Shown piece by piece: positions 27,201 through 36,200 of a stretch of 64,000 nucleotides of DNA. The position numbers and the translations under genes are program-made. Location: positions 1,138,051 to 1,202,050 of the forward strand of contig NZ_QFRI01000001.1 of NCBI RefSeq assembly GCF_003143755.1, read 5' to 3'. Each line of letters opens with the position of its first letter. Position 1 is the stretch's first letter. The notes under the pieces are model-generated. The model ran no database searches. It was not told the origin of the DNA and saw nothing but the letters and a program-made list of their open reading frames with translations. The stretch comes from Algibacter marinivivus. GTDB taxonomy: Bacteria > Bacteroidota > Bacteroidia > Flavobacteriales > Flavobacteriaceae.

Positions 27201-28830
27201 CAATGGAACAACAGGAACCTCTACAGGCGATTATGATTATGATGTTAATGGTAATTTAATAAAAGACCTCAATAAAAATATAACAAATATTGAATACAAC
27301 CATCTAGATTTAGTAACACGAGTAACTTTTGGAGATGGTAAAAAGATAGAATTCACCTATGATGCTGCAGGAACTAAATTACAAATGAAAAATATTCCTC
27401 TCTTTGGAGGAACTACAACTATTGATTACATAGGTGGTTTTCAATACACCAACACACAGTTGCAATTTTTTCCAACCGCAGAAGGTTATGCCTATAAAGA
27501 CGGTAGTACATTTAAATATGTTTATCAAATTAAAGATCATTTAGGGAATAATCGTATTAGTTTTAGTGACATTGATAATAGTGGAGCTATTAATCCAATA
27601 AATGAGATATTTTCTAATACTGATTATTATGTTATGGGGCTTACACATAACGGAGAGTTTATTTCGTCTGCGGGTTCAAATTACAATTATAAACTTCAAG
27701 GTAAAGAGGAATTGGATTTTGGAAATTATAATATGTATGATTTTGGTAGCCGTATGTACGATGCTTCTGTTGGGCGTTGGTTTAATACAGATCCTCAAAA
27801 TCAATTTGGAAGCCCTTATTTGGCTATGGGGAATAACCCAGTGATGGTTATTGACCCTGATGGTGAACTAGCTTGGTTTGTGCCAATTATTGCAGGTGCT
27901 GTTATAGGTGGTGCAAATACTGCAATTCAAAACCCAAGGGCAGATTTTGGTGATATATTAACTGGAGCTGGTATTGGTGGATTAAGTGGAGCTGTAAGCT
28001 ATGGTATTGGAGAGCTTACTTCAGGTATAACTAGTTTTGGTACAAAGTCTCTGGTTAGTGCTGGATTACATGGTGTGTCTCAAGGAAGTTTTTCTTTTGC
28101 GCAAGGTGGTGACTTCTTTACTGGAGCTGGTATTGGCGTTGGAACTTCTTTTTTATCATCGTTAACGTCAGATTGGAGACCTGGAGCTCAAATTGGTGTA
28201 TCAGCATTGTCTGGAGGGATTATTTCTGAAATAACAGGTGGAGATTTCACTGAGGGTTTTACTGGAGGACTTGTAATATCATGGTTCAATCATGCGGCAC
28301 ATCAGACTGAGTATCGATTGACAAAGGCTAGACTAAAAAGAGCTCTGAGATCCCTAGGTTTATGTATAAGTTGTTCAGATCAAGAAGTTGGCCTTGCTTT
28401 TGAATTATTAGTAGCAAAATATTTCACAGATGAAGGTTTGACTGTATTACCTGGCGGTAATTTACCTGAGCATACTATTTTAGGAGGTACTGTTCCTGAT
28501 TTTCTTGTGGGACTGGAAGGAAACGTTACAGGAACTTATGCCTTTACAGGAATGATAGAAGCTAAAGCAATGAATGAAGGTAGGTATTTGTCAGCTTCAA
28601 GTAATAATGGACAAATATTAAAACAGCAACTTTTATTAAGAAATATAGTTGATTTTCATTCAATGGGGGGAAGAGGTGTTTATTATTTGGCTACTACTGC
28701 AGGTGTCAAAGTAAGTCCAAGTGTTAAAACAACTGTAACCTTTTTTGGGAATGATTATCAAAGACTTACGCCTTATTTTAGCGGGAAACTTGGTAGTTTA
28801 GATATCACTTTTAAAGCAACAAGTAGATAG
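24232..28830 (+). CDS. Exported RHS/YD-repeat protein with C-terminal PD-(D/E)xK-like nuclease toxin domain
   Basis: A 1532-residue polymorphic-toxin candidate. Signal peptide MKKLYSFLVVFQLLFVLQVGAQ sends it across the inner membrane. Residues 190-1150 carry many YD repeats (YDEFGRTTKQY, YDANGNIQGL, YDVNGNLIKD, FTYDAAGTKL). The RHS core closes with YNMYDFGSRMYDASVGRWF and ends at NNPVMVIDPDGE (about 1208). A Gly/Ala-rich hydrophobic stretch follows (1210-1350), then a C-terminal domain with the nuclease pattern Glu1391 (AFELLV), Asp1423 (VPDFLV) and Glu1443-Ala-Lys1445 (IEAKA), with GQILKQQ after it. RHS shells enclose such toxins. The candidate immunity gene is 47 bases downstream. The nuclease reading is by motif only. 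Confidence 0.85.
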   Translation: MKKLYSFLVVFQLLFVLQVGAQSINQNYVKTTEFLESVIVESDFTSSFGGWQQNGSVSYSLESDRLKVNVNSSWEGVKHYINGFRTKAGEVLRIKLIFDKGNTLANVRLYLQELDSNGNTVAWNVKDGNIQTGIHEYSHTMAANGNSIIFRIDKQNTHTNSDTYFYIDYVSLKLGGDTASVEKLENITYLDGFGKAKQQVAVKQSTNQKDIVQHIEYDEFGRTTKQYLALPTTQNTGNYINNAQSQILSYYQSNFTDQHPFAEVRYDSSPLNRKLESSAPGNTWELISNSDTDHTAKYDYDVNDYSEVRLFEIVNQPDKTFQVSNYQKGELLKNVVKNVNWSSSDGLLNTKEVFTDKNGRKVAEFSYEDDGGSVKKLSTYYVYDNTGNLRYVLPPKAFEKLFSSDVTYTPFDLTFNWTLFVDNPSTVTGSGDVNIELEYNSVLDFHRLLLDFNLSFPFVWGGSNGAYLKQGNIVSIPIDSNLPKKYLFSVYDTKNGGPSIPGDPIGTVDSGDPTKTRYEYSIQNGYLFVEFIVGTDFGSSTTPFKVNTVDTNSGSVLEGNFYNEDAIDNLAFQYKYDEFNRQIEQKVPGKGWEYMVYDQLDRPILTQDALLRQENKWLFNKYDAFGRVVYTGISTHFASQSSLQSQVDNFINASSNKSNIESRTSSTSSIGGVSINYSNNAFPNSGLETLTVNYYDNYNFTDSSKPVTPSNILGQQVSTRTKGLLTATWAKTIGSSTWAKNYTYYDKKGRVVYVHEQNHLGGYTYNKSELDFRGKLTLSETDHKRSSSPSANLKIVDRFEYDHVERPKKHFQKINTQAEELIAENLYNELGQLETKSLGDGLQDIDYTYNIRGWLSKVNDVNNLGLDMFAYTLKYNDAIEGTASVGNQYNGNIRQIIWKSAKNNLKKSYAFEYDKLNRFSKSIYRENSSLTGGAGRFETYNLSYDANGNIQGLARKNQTNTIIDNLDYTYDNGNQLLAINDTSNSTDGFNNGTTGTSTGDYDYDVNGNLIKDLNKNITNIEYNHLDLVTRVTFGDGKKIEFTYDAAGTKLQMKNIPLFGGTTTIDYIGGFQYTNTQLQFFPTAEGYAYKDGSTFKYVYQIKDHLGNNRISFSDIDNSGAINPINEIFSNTDYYVMGLTHNGEFISSAGSNYNYKLQGKEELDFGNYNMYDFGSRMYDASVGRWFNTDPQNQFGSPYLAMGNNPVMVIDPDGELAWFVPIIAGAVIGGANTAIQNPRADFGDILTGAGIGGLSGAVSYGIGELTSGITSFGTKSLVSAGLHGVSQGSFSFAQGGDFFTGAGIGVGTSFLSSLTSDWRPGAQIGVSALSGGIISEITGGDFTEGFTGGLVISWFNHAAHQTEYRLTKARLKRALRSLGLCISCSDQEVGLAFELLVAKYFTDEGLTVLPGGNLPEHTILGGTVPDFLVGLEGNVTGTYAFTGMIEAKAMNEGRYLSASSNNGQILKQQLLLRNIVDFHSMGGRGVYYLATTAGVKVSPSVKTTVTFFGNDYQRLTPYFSGKLGSLDITFKATSR

Positions 28831-28877
28831 TATTTTATTTGTAAATTGTAAAATTTGAAATCAAATAAATAAAAAAT

Positions 28878-29366
28878 ATGCCTTTTAAAACTAGTATTTT
28901 TAATAACTACCAAGATTTTTTACTTGATATTAATTTTGATAGAAAACTTAAGTTGATTCAAATGTTTGAATTGATAAATAATCCTATAATTGATATTCGA
29001 TCATATGAAAGTATTGAATATCTCACAAATGTTGTTATGAAAAAATCTGAAAAATCTGATAATATTTTCATCTATTGGTTTTTCTGTTGGGGAGAACATA
29101 TAAAATTGAATTTCTCTTCTCAATGGGCATTAATTAAGTATAAATCTCCATTAATATCAGAGTATTACTATCCAATTCTTATTGATAAAAAAGATCAAAT
29201 ATGGCAAGTTGGTTTTGATTGTGAAAAAGCATATTATAAATATAATCGTTTAGCTAATATAAGTTTTTCAACCTTTTATAAAATGCATGCGGAAAAGTTA
29301 TTAGTTCAATCTAAACTTAAAGATATAGATAAAAGTATAAACGATTTGATAAGATTTGATAATTAA
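28878..29366 (+). CDS. Candidate immunity protein for the RHS toxin
   Basis: A 162-residue soluble protein with no signal peptide, rich in aromatic residues (IYWFFCWGEHIKLNF, ISEYYYPILID) and without a family I recognise. Its position directly after a variable RHS C-terminus, its small size and its lack of an export signal fit a cognate cytoplasmic immunity protein. It is followed 11 bases later by the SpvB-like gene on the same strand. The immunity role is inferred from context only. Confidence 0.5.
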   Translation: MPFKTSIFNNYQDFLLDINFDRKLKLIQMFELINNPIIDIRSYESIEYLTNVVMKKSEKSDNIFIYWFFCWGEHIKLNFSSQWALIKYKSPLISEYYYPILIDKKDQIWQVGFDCEKAYYKYNRLANISFSTFYKMHAEKLLVQSKLKDIDKSINDLIRFDN

Positions 29367-29377
29367 TATAAATTTAT

Positions 29378-32300
29378 ATGATGCTTAAAAAACTCACTAT
29401 TGTAATTCTATTTTTATTAACTTTAAAAGGCTATTCCCAAGAAGGCTTTGATGTTAGTGCTCCATCAAATTCTACTTTCCAATCTAGCGGTAGTATAGAG
29501 GGTATGATACAAAGCAGTGTAAACGAAGTAACAGGTAAAGTTGTATTCTCAGCACCTATGGCTTCAATTTCCGCAGGTTCTATATCTTATGGAATCAATT
29601 TAGCCTATAACGGGCATGTTGCTTTTAAGAATGGACAACAAACTAACAAATATAGCCCTACAAGTGTTGCTGGTGTTGGTTGGAATGCTAGTATTCCTAA
29701 AATTATTGTAGATAATAAAAACACAGGAACAAGAGATGACGATGATTTTTATTTACAGGACCAAGGCACGAATACAAAACTAATTTGTATTGATAGAGGC
29801 TCAAATACTACAGGAAGTGTTTGGAAATTTCAAGCACAAAAATACGTGCCTTGGATAATAGAATTCTTTTACAGTGGTATAGATGGTACGGCTGATTATT
29901 GGAAAATTACTAAAGAAGATGGGTTGGTTTATACTTTTGGTAATACCTCTTACAGTTGTAACGAAACTGTAGTGAGATATGGTAATTGGATAGGGAGTTC
30001 TAAGCAATACTCATCTGCGGCAGCTAGACAAACTATAGTTTGGAATTTATATAAAATTGAAAACCAATGGAATGATTATTTAACATTTACATACAATAAG
30101 GTGTTTCAAACTATGTCTGGTAAAGAGCAAACAGAGGCTGCATATCTTTCAAGTATAACTTCCTCAAAAGGAACTAGTATACAGCTAACCTATGGTACTA
30201 AGGCTAATGATGAGTTTTATGAACCTAATAAAGAAGCTTCTGAACCAGATGCTTATCAAGAGCGTTATGAAAAAAAGTTTTTACAAAGTGTATCTAGTTA
30301 TAATAAAGAAAACGAATTAATAATAAAAAATGAATTAGGATTTACAATAAACGGATCTGGGTTAAATAAAAAAAGATATTTAACTACTTTGACTAATACA
30401 ACTTACAATGATGGTGGGCAAACCTTAACATCACCGTCACAAACTTTCGATTATCATTATTCAGGGACTTTTAAGGGTGGTATAAAAAAAATCACATATC
30501 CAACAGGAGGGGCTGTAACATATAATTATGAGAATAAGTTTTTATTCAATAATACAGCTAATAAATTTGCATCGTCTGTAAGTTGGCCTTCAGGTTATGG
30601 TCTACACAGTAGGGTTGTTAAAGATAATTATACATTATATCTTTTAAGAACCACAAATCCTGTAACAGGAAATAAATACAGATTTAAAATATTTAGATTT
30701 TGGTGGAATGGAGAATCCTGGGAACATAATGAATTTACCTTCCCGCATTTAATTGAAGAATCATGGGGAAATGGAACAAGTTGGGATACCTTGATAGATT
30801 TTCATATAGTTTTAAATAAAGATTTTTATGGTTTTGCTTATGATAAGGGGTCAGATTCGGATGTTTACTTATTTCATATGAATAGTGATGGTAGGACATG
30901 GCATGATTATACGGCACTTAATCGAGTAATGGGAAGTGGTGACCCTCGATTTGTATCTGGAGATAATTTTGCAGCATTAGGCGCAAAATATGATGGTAAA
31001 ATATACACTTATTTGTGGAATGGTACATCTTGGCAATACAAACATATTGATCAGGGTCAAGGTGAATATTATTTAACAGCTCAAAATAATTTTATTTTAT
31101 CGTTGGATGAAAAACAGAATGGCAGTGGTGTCGATATGGTTACGGGAGTTAATCATTCAGATCATTATTATATTCATTATTTGGATGCTGAAAAAACTTG
31201 GCAAACTAAATCTTGGTCTGCTGCTGCTGATCCATATATCAACAATATTTCCATATCAAATACTTATCCAGGGAATGCATCTTTTTATGCTGATAATTCT
31301 ATTGCAGGACTAGTGGCTAAAGATAATAATGAACTTTTTTTAAGGTGGAATATTGATTATAATTTAACTAATGTAGATAATGAATTAGGTTCATATAACG
31401 ATTTAAACCCTATACAGCCAGTAACTAATAGTATGTTTACGTTATATGGACATATAACCAAAAGACCATATAAGTCGGCTAGATTTAATGGTGTTAGTTG
31501 GAGTAAAATAACACCCCTTGATCCAGATGATTATTCGCACTTGGAATTTGGAGTTGATATGTTTTCGTTGGTGGACTACGGTAATTCAACGAGTAGAGAC
31601 TATTATATTTATAACCCTAATACTAATAATTGGTCTTCAGGTTCATTAAATGTTAATCGTTTACTTCATGGCACAGCTAACTATCCTGCGCCTTTTAGCC
31701 CAATTAATTCAGAGTTTATGATTGTGGGTAGAAAGTTTTTTAAAAGAGATACTCAAGGAGAATCTAGCGCTGATTTCATAGAAATAGGAACTTTACAAAA
31801 TGATACAGGTTATGCTTATTCTGATAGATTAAGTCATACTTTTGTTGAAGAGACAGGAACGCCTACTGATTTTACTGAGAGAGGTAAGTTTTATTATGTT
31901 GATAAGAATGATGGTGTTTTAAAATATGTTACTCTATTGAACAGTTGGTTTTATACAAAGAATGTAAGTCAGAAATTTGGAGGTTATACCCCATTTATGT
32001 CTACGACTTCTATTAGTCTGGTTGATTATAATACTACAAATCAGCAATTACAAAGTTTAACTTCAACTAACAGGCTTTTGTATAGAGTGATAGATGATAA
32101 GGTTAATAATGGGGTTTATGATATTGTTGTGAGTAGAATTGATATTGATGATGATAATGGATCAATTAGAGAAGTAAGTTATAACTATAATAATCCAAAA
32201 TCTTTACCTGATAATAGCTCTACTTTTTATGGTGAGGTTATTGTGCAAAATCAAGGATTAGGTTCAGGAAATATTGGAAAAGTTATAAAAGAATTTGATA

Positions 32301-33187
32301 ATGGTAGTGTAAATTTATGTTTGTTGGGTTTGCCTTTAGAGGTCATAACAAAAGATTCTAATAATAACATCATTAAAAAAAACACTATTGTTTGGGAAAA
32401 GAACAATAAATCTTTTTTTAATGGGAGTTATTCATTCTATAATAGTTATTATGTGAGGTCAATTTCTGAGAAAGAAGAAGTGTTTTTTAATACAGATGAT
32501 ATAGTATCTGAAACAACTCATACATATAACTCTTATGGACAGAAAGTATCATCAACTACTTCAAATAGTTTGGGAGAATCGGTTAAACAAGAAACACGAT
32601 ATGCACATCAAGAGTATACTTTTGTTTTGGATAAAAATATGCTATCGTTCCCATATGAGATTGCCTCAAAAATCAATAATCAAACTGTTAGTGTAAACCA
32701 ATCTAAATGGATTAGTTTTTTTGGTAAAGTTTATATTAAAGAAACATGGTCAGGACCTACAACTGCTAATATGAGGTTAAATAGTGAGTTTTCTTTAGTG
32801 GAATATTCAACAGGAAATGTGTTGGAAAATAATAATGGTAAAGGATTATATAATACAATTTTATATGGTTATGATAATTTGTACCAAGTAGCCGAAATAT
32901 CTAATGCCGAGTATCAAGATGTCATCAATCAATTAGATGTTACGTATGCACAATTACAAATGTTAAATGATGAAGCCCTAAAAGATCACCTATCAAGGTT
33001 ATATGATCGTTTACCCAACGCAATGATAAGTTTAACGTTTTATGACGATACAGGGCGAGTAATTAATCAAATTGATGACCGAAAAGAGGAATCTTATATT
33101 CATTATGATACGCAAGGTCGAGTAGATTATATTACCGATGGTTATGGTAATGTATTAGAAAAGAAATCGTATAATTTTGCAAATTAG
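29378..33187 (+). CDS. Exported SpvB/TcB-like shell protein with propeller and YD-type C-terminus
   Basis: A 1269-residue protein with signal peptide ending LKGYSQ. Residues about 40-110 resemble the SpvB/TcB N-terminal region: EVTGKVVFSAPMASISAGSI, SYGINLAYNGHV and SVAGVGWNAS. The middle (about 400-800) holds repeated W-N-G-x-S-W units (WNGESWEHNEF, WGNGTSWDTLI, LWNGTSWQYKHI, FNGVSWSKI) suggesting a beta-propeller. The C-terminus has YD-repeat text (YDDTGRVINQIDD, YDTQGRVDYITDGYGNVLEK) but no RHS core and no toxin domain. In insecticidal Tc toxins a TcB-like and an RHS (TcC-like) chain build one cocoon; a similar pairing with the RHS protein is a hypothesis. Confidence 0.65.
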   Translation: MMLKKLTIVILFLLTLKGYSQEGFDVSAPSNSTFQSSGSIEGMIQSSVNEVTGKVVFSAPMASISAGSISYGINLAYNGHVAFKNGQQTNKYSPTSVAGVGWNASIPKIIVDNKNTGTRDDDDFYLQDQGTNTKLICIDRGSNTTGSVWKFQAQKYVPWIIEFFYSGIDGTADYWKITKEDGLVYTFGNTSYSCNETVVRYGNWIGSSKQYSSAAARQTIVWNLYKIENQWNDYLTFTYNKVFQTMSGKEQTEAAYLSSITSSKGTSIQLTYGTKANDEFYEPNKEASEPDAYQERYEKKFLQSVSSYNKENELIIKNELGFTINGSGLNKKRYLTTLTNTTYNDGGQTLTSPSQTFDYHYSGTFKGGIKKITYPTGGAVTYNYENKFLFNNTANKFASSVSWPSGYGLHSRVVKDNYTLYLLRTTNPVTGNKYRFKIFRFWWNGESWEHNEFTFPHLIEESWGNGTSWDTLIDFHIVLNKDFYGFAYDKGSDSDVYLFHMNSDGRTWHDYTALNRVMGSGDPRFVSGDNFAALGAKYDGKIYTYLWNGTSWQYKHIDQGQGEYYLTAQNNFILSLDEKQNGSGVDMVTGVNHSDHYYIHYLDAEKTWQTKSWSAAADPYINNISISNTYPGNASFYADNSIAGLVAKDNNELFLRWNIDYNLTNVDNELGSYNDLNPIQPVTNSMFTLYGHITKRPYKSARFNGVSWSKITPLDPDDYSHLEFGVDMFSLVDYGNSTSRDYYIYNPNTNNWSSGSLNVNRLLHGTANYPAPFSPINSEFMIVGRKFFKRDTQGESSADFIEIGTLQNDTGYAYSDRLSHTFVEETGTPTDFTERGKFYYVDKNDGVLKYVTLLNSWFYTKNVSQKFGGYTPFMSTTSISLVDYNTTNQQLQSLTSTNRLLYRVIDDKVNNGVYDIVVSRIDIDDDNGSIREVSYNYNNPKSLPDNSSTFYGEVIVQNQGLGSGNIGKVIKEFDNGSVNLCLLGLPLEVITKDSNNNIIKKNTIVWEKNNKSFFNGSYSFYNSYYVRSISEKEEVFFNTDDIVSETTHTYNSYGQKVSSTTSNSLGESVKQETRYAHQEYTFVLDKNMLSFPYEIASKINNQTVSVNQSKWISFFGKVYIKETWSGPTTANMRLNSEFSLVEYSTGNVLENNNGKGLYNTILYGYDNLYQVAEISNAEYQDVINQLDVTYAQLQMLNDEALKDHLSRLYDRLPNAMISLTFYDDTGRVINQIDDRKEESYIHYDTQGRVDYITDGYGNVLEKKSYNFAN

Positions 33188-33271
33188 TAGTTTATCGAAA
33201 ATTAAAAGCAAATAAAGCATTTTTTGAAAGAAATCTCTTTATTTATTTGTAAAAAATGTTAGATTTGAGTA

Positions 33272-36200
33272 ATGCAAAGATGGAGTTTTATATTTCTCAT
33301 AATCACAACACTGGCTTATTCTCAAAAAGAAGCTAATATTTGGTACTTTGGTGAGCATGCTGGCTTAGATTTTAATAGCGGTTCTCCAGTAGTTTTATTA
33401 GATGGTGCGCTAAATACCAATGAAGGTTGTGCTACTATTTCGGATAGTAATGGAAATCTGCTTTTTTATACAGACGGGGTAACAGTATACAATAAAAACC
33501 ATATGGTAATGCCTAATGGTAATGGGCTTTCAGGAAATTTCTCGAGCACACATTCAGCTATTATAGTACCAAAACCCCAAGAAGCAGATCTGTATTACAT
33601 TTTTACAGTAGATTCACCTTGGAATAATAACAACTCTAATGGATTGAGTTATTCTGAAGTTGACATGTCACTAGAAAGTGGTCTAGGGGATGTTACCAAC
33701 CTTAAAAACATAACTATGGAGACTCCAGTTAATGAAAAAGTGACTGCTATAATAAATGGTTCTGAGGATGGTTATTGGATAGTTTCTCATAGACATAATT
33801 CTGATGAATTTTTAGCTTTTGAGGTTACAAATTCTGGAGTTAATCTTAATCCAGTTGTAAGTGCAGTTGGGGCGCAAACAGGTTTTTTTAATATAGGTGG
33901 TCAAATTAAAATTTCTCCAGATAATTCAAGGCTAGCAGTTGCTCGTGGTGGAGAAGTTCAGCTATTTGATTTTGATAATGTTACAGGAGCAATTACTAAT
34001 GCTCAAACAATAGATAGTGGTTCGGTTAATTCTTATGGTATAGAATTCTCAGCAAATGGAAATTTACTTTATGTTGCTTTTTATGGTGGTGTGTATCAAT
34101 ATAATTTACAAGCAGGAACATTAGTTGATATTATTGCGTCCCAAGTTTCTTTAATTTCAGTTTCTAATGAGGGTTTTGCCTCCATGCAAATTGCACCTGA
34201 TGGTAAAATTTATGTCGCTAGACAAGAAAAACCTTATGTTGATTTTATAGAAAACCCAAATGTAGTAGGTATAGGATGTGGATATAATTATGAAGGTTTG
34301 TTTTTAGGCGGTAGAGAATCTGATTTAGGTTTACCAACTTTTATTCAATCTTTTTTTTACATAGGTTTTGAATTTGAAAACCTATGCTTTGGAGATAGTA
34401 CACAATTTAATGCTAATATCTCTCAAACTTACGATAGCTTATTATGGGATTTTGGAGATGGTAGTACTTCTGTTCTAGAAAACCCAACACACGTTTTTTC
34501 TGTTCCAGGAGATTATTCTGTTACTTTAACAGTAACTATTGGAAGTCAAGTATCGTCTGACACAAAAAATATTACTATTTATGAGTTGCCAACAGTTACC
34601 CCTTTGGTAGAACTTAGACAATGTGATGATAATTTAGATGGTTTTAGTGTGTTTAATTTAACCGAAGTGTATGCCGAATTATCAACAGATTATTTGAATG
34701 AAACGATTACCTTTTATGAGTCTCAGGTTGATGCTGAGAGTGATAATAACCCGATTGTCAGTGATACAGCTTATCTTAATCAAACAGTAAGTATAGATAT
34801 TGTATGGGCAAGGGTTGAAAACACTAATGAATGTTATAGAACGTCTCAAATTAATTTGGTTGTTTCTACCACACAAATACCTAATACATACACAAGAGAT
34901 TTTTATAAGTGCGATGATGGCGCAGACACTACAGATGGTATTGCTACTTTTGATTTAAGTTCTGTGAATACAGAAATAGAAACTCTATTCCCTTTAGGAC
35001 AACAACTTAATATTAGTTATTATCGCAATCAATCTGACGCTCTAACAGAAATTAATCCAATAATTGATATAGCTAGTTATGAGAATTTAGATTATCCAAA
35101 TACTCAAGATGTTTTTGTTAGAATAGATAGTGCTCTAGATAATGATTGTTTAGGCTTAGGGCACCATATAACACTTCATGTAGAAACTGTTCCAGTAGCA
35201 AACCCTGTTAGTGTTGAAAAACAATGCGATGATGATGGAGATGGTATGTATGCTTTTAACACCTCTGCTATTGAATCTTTATTAATTGGTAGTCAAACGA
35301 ACATTACTACCGAATATATTGATGAGAATGGCAGTGCTTTATCAAGCCCGTTACCTAACCCATTTTTAACAGCATCTCATACTATTACAGCAAGGCTTAT
35401 AAACTCAACTTCCCAAGACCCAAATGGTGCTTGTTATGATGAAACACAAATTGTATTTACTGTTGATGCGGCTGCAGTGGCTTATACAGTGCTAGATTTT
35501 ATAGCGTGTGATACAGACAATGATGGGCAGTTTGCTTTTGACACCTCAAATATTGAAGCAACCGTTTTAAATGGACAAACAGGAATGAATGTTTTCTATT
35601 TCGATTCAGATGGAAACACCTTAGTAAGTCCTTTGCCTAATCCATTCACAACGCCTTCTCAAACAATATATGTTAGAGTTGAAAACCAATTGAGTGCCAT
35701 TTGTTACGATGAAACGACTATTGATTTTATAGTAAATGAACAACCTATAGCAAACCCAATTATGGATGTTTTTGTTTGTGATGACATGAGTAATGATGGC
35801 GAGGAGATGTTCACACTTTCTAATTACAATTCTCAAATATTAAACGGACAATTGTCCTCAACATTTGAAGTGCTTTATTTTGATAATATGGCAGATGCTC
35901 AAAATAATATGAATGCATTACCAAATAGTCATGTGGTTAATTCAACCTCTCAAACACTATACGCTAGAATTCACAATAGTAGCAATACAAGTTGTTATGA
36001 CCTGACATCTTTTGAGTTGGGCGTTCATTATTTACCGATAGTGAATAAACCCGAAAATATTTCTGTCTGTGATGATGTAACTAATGATGGATTTGAAACG
36101 TTTGATTTAAGTAACCAAAATATGAGTGTTTTAAATGGACAATCAACGATAGATAATACGATATCATATCACTTATCATTAACAGATGCTGAAACAGACA

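Noticed and set aside
27602-27844. An 80-codon plus-strand frame inside the RHS core
   Set aside because: Hydrophobic out-of-frame reading of the conserved core-motif DNA.
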